Source: Diadema setosum
Lineage: Eukaryota; Echinodermata; Echinoidea; Diadematoida; Diadematidae
DNA: 64,000 nucleotides
Direction of reading: 5' to 3'
NCBI RefSeq assembly: GCF_964275005.1
Contig: NC_092698.1
Span: 28,747,447-28,811,446 of the forward strand
The translations under genes were made by a program, and so were the position numbers. Shown piece after piece: positions 33,010 to 47,300 of the stretch. Position 1 is the stretch's first letter; the number at the start of each line of letters is the position of its first letter. The notes beneath the pieces were generated by a model. It was not told the DNA's origin. It worked only from the letters and a program-made list of their open reading frames with translations, and searched no databases.

Positions 33010-35403
33010 ATGTAATTGAGACACTCTTTTTATTGTATTCATGAATAAAATTTGTCTTAATCATGGCTGAAAGCACAAGGAAGGCTTGATGAATGGAATG
33101 ATATGACCCATGTTGGAGTCGCCTACATCTTATGCATATGTGATGTGCAATTGTTTGTAGTGTTATCAATGTACAGGCAAATCCTGTTGTAACCCAACAC
33201 AAATACAAGATTTGATGAATGCAAGATTTCCCATGGTACAGATACATGTATTTTGACATGCATGTTTAAAGGTAGGGGATACCTTTTACAGACCTCCCAA
33301 AATGCAGCAAAACATTAAATATGAACCTCAGGGGACTTGTTTAGGCCACTGCTGAGAAATTTGGAAGTCAACAGTTATCTACAATTTGAATAATGCACAA
33401 AACTCAACTACATTGTACTCAGTAGTTCTGTGTGTCAGCCACACTTAAGCCTTTTTGTTGCAGTCTTCTGTATTTTTTATCTATAAACACAAATCTAAAA
33501 GTATAAGAGCTGATGTAATAACATATAGAGTGTGTGGCAAGAATGTATATAGAAATGTTTGTAAGTTTTGATGAACTTTCTTCACAAAATATACATGATG
33601 GACACACATGCAGTGCATGGGTCCGCAAAGGTAGCCTAGTAATGTACTGGAATTTATGGTGAGCCCCGAAAAAAAAAAATCAATTCAAAATCTAACGGTC
33701 AATAAAGATGTACTAAATGTTACCTTCCACTTTCAATACTTTATGGGAGTTTCTAAAATGATACTCTCTTCAACATACCACTGTATTTGTACAACTCTTC
33801 ATTTGAGGCATGCAAATGGGATTCCCTACCTTTAAGGGACAACATGATCGGTAAATCAAGCTCATTGGGAGTATTCAATGTGATTTGGTTTGTTCAAAAC
33901 TATAAGGATTTATCAGTAAAACAGTCGTTTACCTTGCTTTATCACATTGAGATTGACAGGAAAGGTGGGGGTTACCACTTACTTTCCAATGCATGCCACA
34001 AGGAATCATAACTAGGCCCACATCTTTTACCAAAACATGTTGCACATACTCATCACATGCACAAGAAGCAGATTGGCAACACTTGCTGCGCGATGTCTGC
34101 ACTGTATTGGGGGCTCAAGTTTACCCTCTTCAGCCCACAGTACAAAGCACTATCTGCCAACTTTGTAGGCAGTGGTTGTAGGAGATGGTGTGATCGATTC
34201 TTTGCCAAGGGTGGTGGCTGCTTCCACTTCCATATATGGATTTCAGGAATTCATAAACGGCTCATTAGAAGGACATGACAGGAACATTTTGTCACCTCCA
34301 GGTGAGGCTGAATGTGTAGCAACAGTCTGTCGTGGTACAGCTATGTATTGGCATCCAGTTTATGATATTTTGTCCTAAAGAAAACGTAGTCCCGAGTATC
34401 GCGTTAAGACAGAACTTGACAGGTAAATGATCCTTTTGGGCCAAAATGTGTATGTAGAATGAAAGAAGAAGAAAATAAATGCTGCAGATGGAGAAAGAGA
34501 AAAAAGATAAAAAATACTTGTATGGAAGTTCCTAAATAGCAATCTCATGCCATGTTAAAGTTGTATTTAGTAGAATATTAAAGCTCAAACAGAATGGGTA
34601 GCAGTTTTTTTTTTTTTCAATTTGAACTTGAAATGAGGAAGATTGCTAATTTCAGAGTTTCACATTCTTTATTTTATTTTACTTAAAAAACAGAACAAAA
34701 ACAAAACATCAATGTTAGTGGCAAAGTATTACACAAATCAAGTGAGGTGATGTTATGCGTGGCCTCTCAAGTCTCCAACTAATGTATATGTATACCAGCT
34801 ACACACCTGTATGTTCTTCCGCTTATCCATTTTGACATGAAAGAGAAAGAACTGCACCATAGATAGCATTTTTTGTTGTGCTAAATCCTACCTACGACTT
34901 TTAGGGGGATGGGTTGTATAGTTGCGAGCTAGTTGTATAGTTGTATAGTTGCTGAGCGAGGGGAGGGAGGTGTCCACCCACCCACGGTAGGGAGCTTTTT
35001 CAATTTTTAGCTCTTAATGGTGCAAGCTGGTGCATACTTAAGTGACTATTTTTTACTTATTTTGAAAGACAAAAGGGAAATATGCCTTCAATTGCAACTC
35101 TCACTTTTAACTGTGCTCCCAATGCGTGAGAAAAATGGGGGTCATGCGTGAGATCGTGAGACGGACCCTAAATGCTTGAGTCTCACTCACAATGCGTGAG
35201 ACTTGGTAGCTCTGTGTGATCCATGACAGTTTCACACAACTGGCAAAATATTGAAATGACAGATTTGTCAGAAATGTCTTGAACTGGGTTTGCTATAATT
35301 TCCTAAGAGTGCAGGTACACATATTTGGGGAATTTTGAGGAAGTTTATGCATTGAGTAATTTCCAAGGTACGAAGAAAGAGTGTGATGACGGTACAAAAT
35401 AGA

Positions 35404-36447
35404 TTTTTTTTTTTTTTTTTTTTTTTTTGGGGGGGGAATTGAAACCTGGCCTTTGACCCTTAACCTTTGACCTTTGACCTTCTGGCTGGAAATTTCCCGG
35501 AGAATCTCCATTAGGTAATGCATGTATTAAGTTTTGAAACTAATAATGCGAGCATTGCATATACTAGTATATGAGGGAAATAGTAAAATTTTGAGGAGTT
35601 GACCTTGACCTTTGACCCCTGACTATTGACCCATGACCCCTAAATTCCCTAGATAATCCCTGCCAGACAGTACATGCATATGTACCAAGTTCCACGAAGA
35701 TACATTGAACCATTTGCAAGAAAAGTGATATTGCAACATTTTCACCTAACCTTTGACCTTTTGACCTTTGACCTTATGACATGAAACTCTCTCTGGAGAA
35801 TCTTTACGCGGTAGTACATGTCCACACCAAGTTTCAAGAAAATACCTTTGGGCATTGCATATATGGGGGAAATTGCAACATTTGTAGCATTTGACCTTGA
35901 CCTTTTGACCTTTGACCTCTTGCCAATGTCACTAAAATCTACTCAACTAATTGTCCCATCATACATCATCCTTGGACCAAGTTTGGTGAAAGCTGCTTCA
36001 TCCAGTTTTGAGTTATCACGTAAACAGATATATTTTAGGATTTGACCTTGATCTTTGACCTTTGACCTCTGTCCGATTTCACTGAAAAACTAATCACGTA
36101 ATTGTCCCATCATACATCATCCTCCAACAAAGTTTGGTGAAATTTGCTCCATCCAGTCTTGAGTTATCGCGTAAACGGATACAATTTCATGATTTGACCT
36201 TGACCTTTGACCTTTGACCTTTAGCCGATTTCACCCAAAATCTAATTAAATAATTGCCCCATCATACTTCATACTTGGACCAAGTTTGGTAAAATTTCAG
36301 TAAATATTACTCAAGTTATCGCGTAAACGAAAGCGGACGTACGGACGTACGGACGGACGTACGGACGTACGTACAGACGTACGGACGTACGGACGGACGG
36401 ACAACCCGAAAACATAATGCCTCCGGCACCACTTCGTGGCGGAGGCA
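35404..36447. repeat. 150-bp-period array of TGACCTTTGACC clusters with a terminal hairpin
   Basis: Six clusters of TTTGACCTTTGACC-type words start near 35449, 35599, 35746, 35890, 36041 and 36193. Between them the units share ccaagtttggt.aaa, cccatcatac.tcat and gttatcgcgtaaac. Then come (ACGGACGT)n-like repeats at 36332-36403 and a strong hairpin at 36418-36447 (TGCCTCCG...CGGAGGCA with inner CCAC/GTGG). It begins with a long T then G tract. This looks like one dispersed repeat element; no reading frame. Confidence 0.65.
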
Positions 36448-37018
36448 TAAAAACACACAAAAAACACACACACACACACAAAAAAAAAACAAGAACCTAT
36501 GAAACTTTGTGATCCCAGAACTCTGTTACAATGTATTTCATGTCCGATTGTTACATGAAACTGCTCATTGTTTTTGATTAAATTCTTCCATTTTTTCTAA
36601 AAGATCTAATTTCCAACATATCTGCTGAATATATGTAATGGCCAGTTTAAAATATCTGCACCTTGGCTGCCATAGTGGTAGACACATCCTGGCCACTGAT
36701 GATAACTTAGTATGTACAATATGTAATTCTTGATTTGTGTTACATGTAGTAATTCACCTTTGTGTACATAGTTGATCATATTTATCTAAAAACAGCAACT
36801 TCCATGGCACCTGAAAACCAGGTTTAGATTAAATCATACATTCAACCTACTGTCATGTATACAATTGTATGTCAAATCTGAGGAAAGTGAATTGAAATTT
36901 AGAAGGAAAATTGACATACATGTACAGTCATTTTTACACATGCGTACATGTCGTGTATTGGTTGATTTGATTTGTTTATGACACACGGATAGAATCTTGA
37001 CATTTGAACAGTATCACA

Positions 37019-37049
<31 letters not shown>

Positions 37050-37735
37050 CTACCAGGTTCACTAAAATGAGGTTGACTCCAAGGACACAGAGAGACAATA
37101 ATTGCACACAAGAGGGTTTTGATGTACACTATGAAAGAGAACATTTATTTAGCGGGATAATGAGACCAATCTTGAAAATTGGTATCAAGAACTTCACACT
37201 TCACCAGAGAATTAAAACCAATCCAACTGTAGAACACGTGCTAAAAATGCAGTCACAACTTGAAGCATTAGGAAATGACAAAGACAGAACAGAGAGGGGA
37301 AACAAAAGAGTGAGCCACCGAGTACAGTACTGGTAATGTCTGGTACAATTACCTGGACGCATAGGCTGATGTCGTGTGCCTGCACCAATGGCACTCAATA
37401 CATGTGTCCGATAATACTTGGAAGGCAAAGAGGATTCACGTTTTATTATTCTCATCTTATAAATCATTCTACTTCACATGATATCCACTTCAAATAAGAA
37501 CTGTAACTTTCCAACACATTTAAACCAATTTGATTCCACTCTTTTTTCATTAAAAAAAAAATTATTTGTACACCTGTAAAGTTACCATCCTAAATTAAAG
37601 TACAACACGAAAGAAAAACCACAAATTCAGAATTTATACAGACATACTCCCATATTGAATAGAAAGGTAGGTTTAATCATACATCATTGTTAAAACACCA
37701 TTTCTCCAGAAGCAATTCAGTGAACAGTGGGACTA

Positions 37736-37942
37736 CTGTAAAACCAAAAAGTTTCATGTCCATGAAACTTTGACAAATTTTGCGAGGAGCCATTATTCTC
37801 AAAATTACAGTACAATGCATGCAAAAGGTTTATGTACACAATGCACTGAATGCCAGTGGCAATTCGTAAAAATATCACGCCACAAAAATGGCTGTTGGCT
37901 CAATTTGCAAGTTTCATGCCGCGAAAGTTTCTGGTTTTGCAG
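37736..37942. mobile_element. TA-flanked short element (CTGTAAAACCA ends)
   Basis: CTGTAAAACCAAAAAGTTTC at the left mirrors ...GAAAGTTTCTGGTTTTGCAG at the right, with TA at both borders. It resembles the element at 1522-1728 in end sequence and in gcgg/catgaaa interior words. Confidence 0.7.
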
Positions 37943-37962
37943 TACAGTATAAATGTATTATC

Positions 37963-38266
37963 AGGCGTTTTCACATCAGCCCGATAAAAATCCAAGCTCG
38001 AGACATTTTTCGCGATCGCAAATTAGCGCGCTATTTCATTTCCCATTCACATTAGCCCAAACATTATCAAATAGCGCGCTAGTTCGTATTAATTATCCTG
38101 CTATTTCGGAAATTTCCCGTGTTGGACTCGAGAAATTTTCTGGATCTATTAGCGCGCTAATTTGTATTCACATTATCAAATAGTGCGCTATTTCGTGATC
38201 AGGTTAATTTCCCAAGTCAGAAAATAGTGTGCTATTTCGAAACATCGGGCTGATGTGAAAACGCCT
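37963..38266. mobile_element. Short element with AGGCGTTTTCACATCAGCCCGAT ends
   Basis: The 22-bp ends are inverse partners with essentially no differences, which suggests a fairly recent insertion. The interior repeats aatagcgcgctatttcg in both orientations at least five times. The flanks read attat on both sides, a possible 5-bp duplication offset by one base on the left. Confidence 0.75.
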
Positions 38267-40536
38267 ATTATGAACTTCACTGGGGCATATATTGTTTGAA
38301 GTCTTGTGGTGCCAAGGTCCTATTGTGCTCATGGAAATGTACCCCCACGAACTCACTTTTTTTTTTCTTCCTTTTTTTTTTTTGTACAAGTATTTGGAGT
38401 GTTGATGCATTCCTCAAGATGACTGTGTAATAACTGGGACATCCCATTACAATCTCCATCACTAGAGTACTCAGAGAACAGAATTTGTCACATGGTCATG
38501 ATACTGTATATACATTGTACATCTTGTACAACTGTGACGTGCTCAGAAATCAAAGGAAGAAACAAGTCTTTCTTAAAGCAAAAAAGAGAATACATTCCTG
38601 TTTTCTTGCAATTTCTATAAAATTAATGATGCTTAAAATCAGCAAACACAGATAATACCACCCATGGATATTAGACAACAGCTCCCATTCTAATAGTGAA
38701 ATAACTTGACACCCAACTAGCACGAGTGAAAGCGCAAAAACAATGTGCTAATGTACAAAAACACTCATCTCTACCTCCACAAATCAAATGAATTTACAAC
38801 TTGGATTTTAAGCTGAATTTTATTTGTAACTCAAAGCTAATTTGAACTTTTCATAATCACAAACTGGATGCTTCCAAACAAAGAGTTCTAAAAGCATAAA
38901 ATTGTGGAACATAGCAATATATACAGAATTCTCTTTTCTTGTGTGTGTTTCTTATACAGACTTTTCTTCATGCTTACTTGCATGCATGTAACATTTGTGC
39001 AAAAACACTTCTCAATCTTCCTAGAGATGCATGTACATATGTATTTGAACATAGCATACAGTGGCAAGGGAGTTTGACGAAATGGATGTATTGAAAATGG
39101 CCATCAAATTTTCCTAGGAATTGTATAAGATGGAACTAGCTGGTACATTGTACTTCAATTATGGCCGAAACAAGCAGTCTCCATTAATGGCGGAAAAAAC
39201 AAACAAACAACAGTCTGAACTCTTTAAAATAGTATAACTGGAAAAACCTCAAATGATTTGTATCACTTCTAGCATTAGAATATTTCAGGTGCTACAACAA
39301 GTACCTTACATACACAGTAACCTTGCACAAGTAGACATCTCAAAATTTGGCAAATTGCACAAGTTGATGCAATCACAAAGTGCTGACTTCTTACTCATGA
39401 AATTCTTCTTGTAAGGCTACATTGAAAAGTCAACAACTTGCATATGTTGACATAATTTCTTGGTCCAAACTGAGGAAATTCTGCATAACCTGCCTCGCAT
39501 AGGTCTATGTCAACAAGTATTTTTGCTTCTACAAATTGTATATCTAATAACGAAAGACATGACAAATATTACACTCGATCATCAGCAGTGTGATTCAATT
39601 CTCTGCAGTGTTAACCTACAGCCATGACACACCATGCTGCATTTCCCTCCATACTTCCTACTCTACAATGTAGTTTTGGTAGGCAGTATGAATTTTAATT
39701 TCTATGTCTCTCGAATGGACAATGGATCCAATATAATATCGATGCCATCTTGATACAACTGTTGCCTGATGGAGTTGCTGTCTGGTAATCCTTTGTTTGT
39801 TCCATGTCCCCTTGATACCATGTTTGATGCCAGTTCAATGCAAAGAAATGGAATTGGAAACGCAGTTGGAAATTCACAATCTGGAACGTGTCCGTAAATG
39901 TTCCAAGGTCTTTGCGTTATCGACCCATGTCCCCAACAAACATGGGAAATGCAGCACATTTAAATGAATGTAAATCATTGTTCAAATCAAATTTGATTTC
40001 AGTCTAACCTTCCTAGATCGATGTCTTCTCACACATATGGGTTTCACAGCTGATCAAACTTTTGGCCTGTGAATGCATTAATTCATAAATTAGGCTTGTG
40101 GCTGAAGTTGCATTTCTGTTCATTCCAAAGATCATATCATCTTACAATGATCCATGCATTCATCAGCCACCATTGAAGATACAATTAACTCTGTGTAAAT
40201 GCCAGTAAGACGTCTTGGTAAAGTCAACATTCATATAAGTAAACAGATTTTTTTTTTCTGATCCTGTGTATGTTGACTTATGTGAGGCTGATCATACATT
40301 TGTTCTTTCTAAACTACACGGCTTTCATGAAAACGGCAAAAAATCTAAACATAACCAAAAACAAATGAAATTAAAAACTAAACATCTAAAACATCACAAC
40401 TCTGACTGGTATAGCTCTACCCTCCCCTCTAGCCTCCTCTGACCCCTTTGATGTGTCTGATCTTTTGACTTTCAACTCTGACCTTCAACCTTGACCTCTT
40501 ATACTCCAGGAGTAATTACTTCTAAAAGAAGCTGTC

Positions 40537-40710
40537 ATATGCTTTTTTTCACCTATGAGAAATAAATTCCCACATAACTGATCACAGAATACAAATATAC
40601 CAATCAGTATGATTCTACCAAATGCCATATGCTCTATGTTCATCTATGAGAAATAAATTCCCACATAATTGATCACTGAAAACAACTGTCAGTATGATTC
40701 TACCAAAATT
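40537..40710. repeat. Tandem duplication of about 88 bp
   Basis: catatgct.....tatgagaaataaattcccacata followed by cagtatgattctaccaaa occurs twice in succession with modest divergence. Lies downstream of the NKTR polyadenylation candidate. Confidence 0.75.
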
Positions 40711-41118
40711 TGATTGAATTTCACTTTCTGTTTCTGACATACAACACATAAATATAACTTGCATGTTGTTTATTCAGTCCAATACTGATATCTATTCTGA
40801 TCTGATTCATGACTGTTTTACTTTGAGTGAAATGTCGGAAATATTCTGAAGATATTACATGCAATGTACACATTTTTTATCCTCCTCCAATAACATACCC
40901 ATTTGATATGTCAACCAAAAGTTACTCTGACACAACATACTGCAGCAACAATCAAATGTTCAATCTACATGCCACAGCAATATCAGATTTCAACAATGGC
41001 TCCTGACTTTTATTTAGACCTTCAAAAACCCATCAAGTTCACTTTTGTGTTATCCAACATGCACAATGTTTCAGTTCGCTGTGATGAATTGACTTCAAGC
41101 TATCATGTTAAACGTAAG

Positions 41119-41124
41119 TTTATT
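41119..41124 (-). promoter_or_regulatory. Candidate polyadenylation signal of NKTR
   Basis: First AATAAA on the minus strand after the NKTR stop, about 210 bases downstream. A (GGAT)n microsatellite lies beside it at 41126-41172, inside the would-be 3' UTR. Confidence 0.5.
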
Positions 41125-41334
41125 TGGATGGATGGATAGATGGATAGATGGATGGATGGATGGACAGACGTACAAAACATGATATGGCTTGGACAACATA
41201 AGAAGGTACAACACTCCTTTGGTCCGTCAAACGCCTATTTCAAAATGGACAGAACAAACACATCAAGCAGGAATTTCTCCTGAATTTCACATGGACCGTG
41301 AGTACAGAGTCTTTTGCGGGAGAACAACGAAGTG

Positions 41335-44300
41335 TCATCGACTGCGGACTGAGCGGCTCCGCGATCGACGTCTCTTCCCATAAACTCGCTCATCAAAGGA
41401 CTGCGAGCGAGACCGTGACCTGTACCTGTGCCGGCTACGGCTAGGCCTGGGACTTTGACTGCGACTACGACTGCGACTGCCGTAGCGACGCCGTGGGCTC
41501 CGTGATTGCCGTCGGCCACGGTAGGACCTGCTTCTGTCTCTTGATCTGAAAATAAGAAGGCAGAAAGAATTATATCACCATTTTTTTCCCTCCTTTTTTC
41601 CGCTTCCAGTTGCACAGAAGAGTTTGCTGCACATCAAATATTTTTTTAACACTAGTTCCTGACTGAGTAAAACATGTATGATGTTATGATGGAAACATTC
41701 TGGATGAAGCTCTTAGATCTCTATTCCTGTTGGGGCACTCTGTGTATTATCTTCTCAGTATACTCTACTTGAAAAATGCCCAAAACATAAATGGCATGAG
41801 ATCTGTTTTTGACACTTGTTCATTCATCCACTACATTGTGCCATTTGACATTATCTGTCCTGTCACTTCAGAAACAGAAAGTAGTTCTCTCCTCCAACCT
41901 TTGATCAGTGTGAACACCACTGGGCTTGCACTGTCACTCAGTCTGGACAGCAACATTTTCCCATGCACACAATAACTAACAGAACTACTGCTCCTCTGTC
42001 AAACTCATTGGCATAGTTGGTCCTCAGGTGAAATTCAGGTTTACTTCTTAAATGTGTGGAAGAGAGCTCAGGAACAATTTGAGAAAGAAAAAAAGAAAAT
42101 AAAAGCACAAATAAAAAAAAAAATGCATTAAATTGTAATTCCCTGCTTACCGCCTTTCTCTGCTTCTCGATCGAGAGTAGCGCCCTCTGGACAATGCCTT
42201 CCCACGATAGGACCTCGAAGATGACCGACTCCTTCTGAAAAGCAGAAACAAAGAAAGGAATACAGGAAGGAATATCCCCTGACATTGTGAAGGGCCAAGA
42301 TGCTTATAAAATAATAAAAAAATTAAAAAAAAAATTCTAGAAATAATCTACTGGTAACATTAAGGAAATAAAGTACTATAGGCATTATTGCAACAGCACA
42401 TAATATTAGAAAAATGAACAACCTTTTTTTTTAAACATGCACTTGATGTTAAACAGAAAATGAATTCAATGATACAAACAAGAATGAGCCAACATGAATA
42501 TTTGTCTTACGATCGCCTGCGACGCTGATCCAAGCTCACACTCCGAGAACGCCTCCGTGAGCGCGGACTACGAGAATACTGACGCCGCCTGCCTAACGAT
42601 CTGCTGCGTGACCTGGAACGGCTGGAGGAAGAGTATGAAGAGTAGGACGGAGTCCATGAACGTGAACGAAACCTGTGGGAAAGAAAAACCAGAGAGGAGG
42701 AAAACAAAGATTATTAGCTTTTATATGGTTCTCCTGCAAATGGCACGTAGACTTGGTGGGGAAAATAGGATAAAGGATTAGATGAGACAACTTTGTAATA
42801 GAACTTTGTAATAGTTTCAGCCCGACTAGTTCATCTTTCTAATGACCCGGGAATACGAATACACTGATCCATCACAGGAAGCATCACGTCTGATTGCTCA
42901 CTGCTAAGGTTCAATAACACCAGCTGGTACCAATAAGACAAAACTCTGTGATGATATCAAATATTTCAGTATTGCTGAGTGATAACAGTGTTTTACAAAT
43001 GCTCAGTGATAAATACCAATACCCCCATGACTGTACATTCAATGTAATGGACACACACACTACATACATGTTACCTGTGTAGACAGGACTGTTGAGCTTC
43101 TGTTATCATGATATAATTTGCATGGAGGTCTGCTATCATGGCATAATTTACATGGAGGAAATTTTCATGCATTTCCTGCTCTGTGGTACATGTACCAGCA
43201 TAAAAATGAAAACACATGAATATTTTGTTCTTTGTTTTGACCTGCATTACATCTGTGTACTTTTACCAGTAAAGTGTTGCCAGTAGGTGAAATTCAAATC
43301 ATGCACTGTTTGCCTGACAAGGTTAGCTAAAGAATATGCATCTCAAGAAATCCTCCACTTTTACAATAACAAGCAGACAGGGAGCCTTCAGAGCTGCAAT
43401 AAATCAACAGTCGGGATGTGACTTTGACCTTGAAAAGTTTCTCATATTCAGGCAGTAAAAATCTGCATGTCATCCGTGGATCAAACTTAGCGAGAACCTG
43501 TTTGCTACCTCCAGAGGAATAAGGGGGGGGGGGGGGGGGGACTAAATCCTAAACTTTGTGCTAAATGGACATACAAAATAAATCGAGTAAATCTGCTCAA
43601 TCTCCAAGTTTTCTGTTTCAACACATTTGTGCTCTCAAACAATGTGAACCAACACATGTAGTTAAAAGACCTATAAAATATGGGACCACAGTTAAGTACA
43701 AAAAGTGTAACCATACATGCCCCCTTCCATCATTCCAATAAGTACTGTACAGTCATGTAATTTCAAATGGTGGTTGCTATGATTATAACCATTGGCTATA
43801 GACCTGAAAATTGACATGACGAAACATCACAGTGAATCTGTAAATTATACAATTAGATTAGATTAAACAAGATAAGATAAAATTAGTTTTGTTTATATAA
43901 GATGAAATCCAATTTGACCAGATTAGTCCCTTGGATCACCTTTGCAGGTCTAATATAAACAAATTACAGAAATTTGTTGAAGCTTAATTAGCTTATAATG
44001 TCAATCATACTTTCAGATTTTCACTTAAGTTTGAAATTTAACTATGCAGCATATGATATCAGATGAACTTGCTCCCACGAATATACTGGTACTGACATAA
44101 AAGACAAAGCCTAGCAGGTCTTCTATTAAAATTATGAGAAATAAGCATTGTGACATAACAGCATAAAAATGATATTTACAATGCAAGAAATAATGGCTCA
44201 TCTTGGCAATGGGACAAGAGCACTTTTATGGAGCATCAAAGACTTATGTTCCAAAGTAACTCTTGAATCTGAGCCACAAAAAAAAAAAACAACAAAAAAA

Positions 44301-47300
44301 AAAAATTCTTAGATTTCAAAACTGTAAAGGCTATGTTTTCTGATGACACAATTCACAATATAAAATGTCTTGTGTTTATGCTTTTACACTACACACACGT
44401 ACACTAGATGAATTTGCTCAATGCACCACACTCATCGAGATGAATGATAATGGAGTACAGATAAAAATCACTGTTAATCATGGAGAGATGAATTCACCCC
44501 CTCTTGGGAGAATAAGGTGGTACACCCTATATTTGCTGGGCTATGACCAGCTACTGTATAAGCTGTTATTTTCGCGAGGGCTTCACTTTTGCGAATTTTG
44601 TGAATCACTGTTGGACCGTAAATTTAATAAAATACGAAAAGGTTGCCATGCACTCGGGGCGACAGTGCACTTACAATAGCCCCAGTGTCAGTTCGCGAAA
44701 ACAACATCTCGCAAAAATGTCTGTGACATTCTCATTCATGAAAATATCTTTACGCGAAAATAACAGCTTATACAGTAATTCATATGTAATGACCATTATC
44801 ATCTGTTTTCTCGCACTCAAATACACTTAAACATAGACAAATCATACCTGTTGACTAAGAATTCCCTCTTGGAGAAATAACATTAATTTCAACCAAGTAT
44901 ACAGAGTTAGGTTCAATTCCCAGGTATACAGTGCCGATTGTCTAACCCTGTTTCTTCTTCTTCTTCATATGAAGGAACTCATGGCAATATCCTGCACATT
45001 AGTTTCCACAAGAGAGCTGATATGCAAATTGAATTAAAAATACCCTACAAATCAAATTGTACAGCAGGTAATTTGTTGGTATATACTTTCACTCCTTGGG
45101 ATCCATGACCTTTGGGATGACATTTACCTTTAATAAGCTTATAGTGTTTCATGTTTTATGAGAAACCAGTCAACCCAAATTTTACACCCTTATGATTCTG
45201 ACAGATATTCATATCAGATGAGAAAACGAGAGACATGCAAACATACAAAATAAAGAAAAGATTTACAGAATGAATGAATGACCCCCAATTCTACGTACTG
45301 GTTTCTTGACTGTAGCTGACAAGTTGTTAATAATACTTTGACACTCATACTGACTGAAGGTTGTCAAGCAATTTTGAGACATGAAATAGTAAAGAGCAAT
45401 TAGCACATTTCACTAAATACATATGAGCTGTATACAAGCTGACAATTGCCTCCTCAACCAACATTGGCCAGCTTTTATAGCTACTTACAACTTGTGGAAA
45501 TAATAAATATTACTCAAACCAAAATGTCTTTGTAATCATAGCAATGTCATATAACAAGAGTGATGTATCAAATCATCACATTAAGTCTTTGTGTGCCCGG
45601 GTGTAAACCCCTGTGTGCCACATTATTCTGAGAATGTAATGCACAAGCGCTTTTGGACAGCACATAACTTATTATGGCAGCGTTGATGCTAGAAATGCCG
45701 GCAACAAAGTTGCAGACAGATTGCAAGCTCTACTTTGATGTAAATTTTATGACAAGCTATAGCCCTGACACTTTCCATGGACGGTGGCATATTGCAATTT
45801 CTTAATCGGTTTGAGCGCAGTTTTGCGTTTGAACAAAATTTGTAAACTTGGCTAGCCATCGACTGAGTCAGGAGTGTGAACATGGCACACAAAGAATTAA
45901 GTGGCACATAGTTCATTTTCATTACATCTTTTAAGTGTCACACAAGTTGACATGACCCTTCTAAAATCTGTTTAATATGGATGTGTCTTGTCTTATAAAT
46001 GCAATTATTAAGCAAATTTTCACATACTCTATATTACTCTGGTCAAAGTTTGTGAAACACAAGGGGGGGGGGGTATTACCATATTTGCATGTAATTTTGC
46101 ACAAGAATCAAATCACTGCTCTCAAAATACCACTGAGGATATAAGATTGGCACAATTGGAAATGTCCTGTCACATAAACCTATATGCCACTCGGTCACCG
46201 CCTTTTACCTGAAAGAAAGCTTCACGTTTTAATATGTCAGTTTGCCGACAAAATGGCAAATACATTTATTTGCATATCTGAAATCCAATAAAAGGAGATA
46301 ATGGATATATAGATGAAGACCAACATTTCTATTCAATATACTCACATGTCAAGATCTTGATTTGTAAACAAGCATACATGCCTTAAAATATTTGAATACT
46401 CATATTACCTCAGAGATGATGTAAGAGCAGCCAAGGGGAACATGTGGAAAGGGGGATACAATGAGGAGATTAAAAAGAAAAATGACGCATTTCACAAAAA
46501 TGAACAGTTGTGAAGAAGCATGGTTAAGCAAAGTTGCAACAATGCACCGACTCGCAGAAAAGCTTTCCAAAGAAAGTGTGAACACATGTAAAATAGAAGG
46601 TTCTGAAACACGAAATAACATTTGATTGATGTATCTGACATGTGTATGCATACTCTATTGATTTTCCCTTTCCTAACAACCAGTATCTTGAGCCTATAAT
46701 TGCCCTGCAACACATGGAAACTCAACTTTGATAGACACATTTATCCAGAGTACATTTATTCTGCATGTTTAAGACAGGATACCAATATATCCTGGATATA
46801 ATCATAGTTATTTCATTGCCCTTTCACATTTCTATTGTGTGCAAAGTCAGATAGATCTCATATCAAATTTTCTTAAAGTGTTTACGTGGATTCCATATTT
46901 TGGTCTTAACTCTGACAAAACATTGATTACTACTTGAGTTATTGCATACAGAGTCAATGCATATTTCACCTCACACTTTACCCTTACTTTCATCCTGGAC
47001 ATTTGTTAAATTTTTCCCCAAAACATCCCCTTAGTCTTGGAGCTTTTTGCCCTTCTGCCCACTTTCAAAATGATCTTCTCAGGGTTGGATGTTTTCATGG
47101 TCATCAAAAGCTAAAAGTTCTCGTCAGACAATTCAAAAAATAAACTTCAACTCCACACTTGGTGACAGTGCATGGATTCCTAAATGGCGAATACATTAGA
47201 AAAACTGTATGGCAACCACAAACTGAACTCGGAATATGTATGGTTGATCCAAAGTAATTATTACCACAACACAACAATCTCTGAATCACATGTATAGTCT

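Larger units (their letters stand above)
30366..41118. other. Spacer between convergent TSN and NKTR
   Basis: Besides the listed repeats, no gene was recognised. A stretch at 34040-34380 has short overlapping open frames on the plus strand with no recognisable domain. 39300-39540 and 40200-40290 contain weak inverted words (agtaaccttgcacaagt, gttgacttatgt) that could be an old relative of the 18741-18912 family. 38270-39300 shows nothing clear. Confidence 0.35.

Noticed and set aside
33993-34378. Possible small gene between TSN and NKTR
   Set aside because: Three short overlapping plus-strand frames, none with a recognisable domain or clear splice structure.
35449-36447. Possible CRISPR-like array because of regular spacing
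   Set aside because: This is an animal genome, and the units are whole 150-bp repeats with similar spacers, not short identical repeats with unique spacers.
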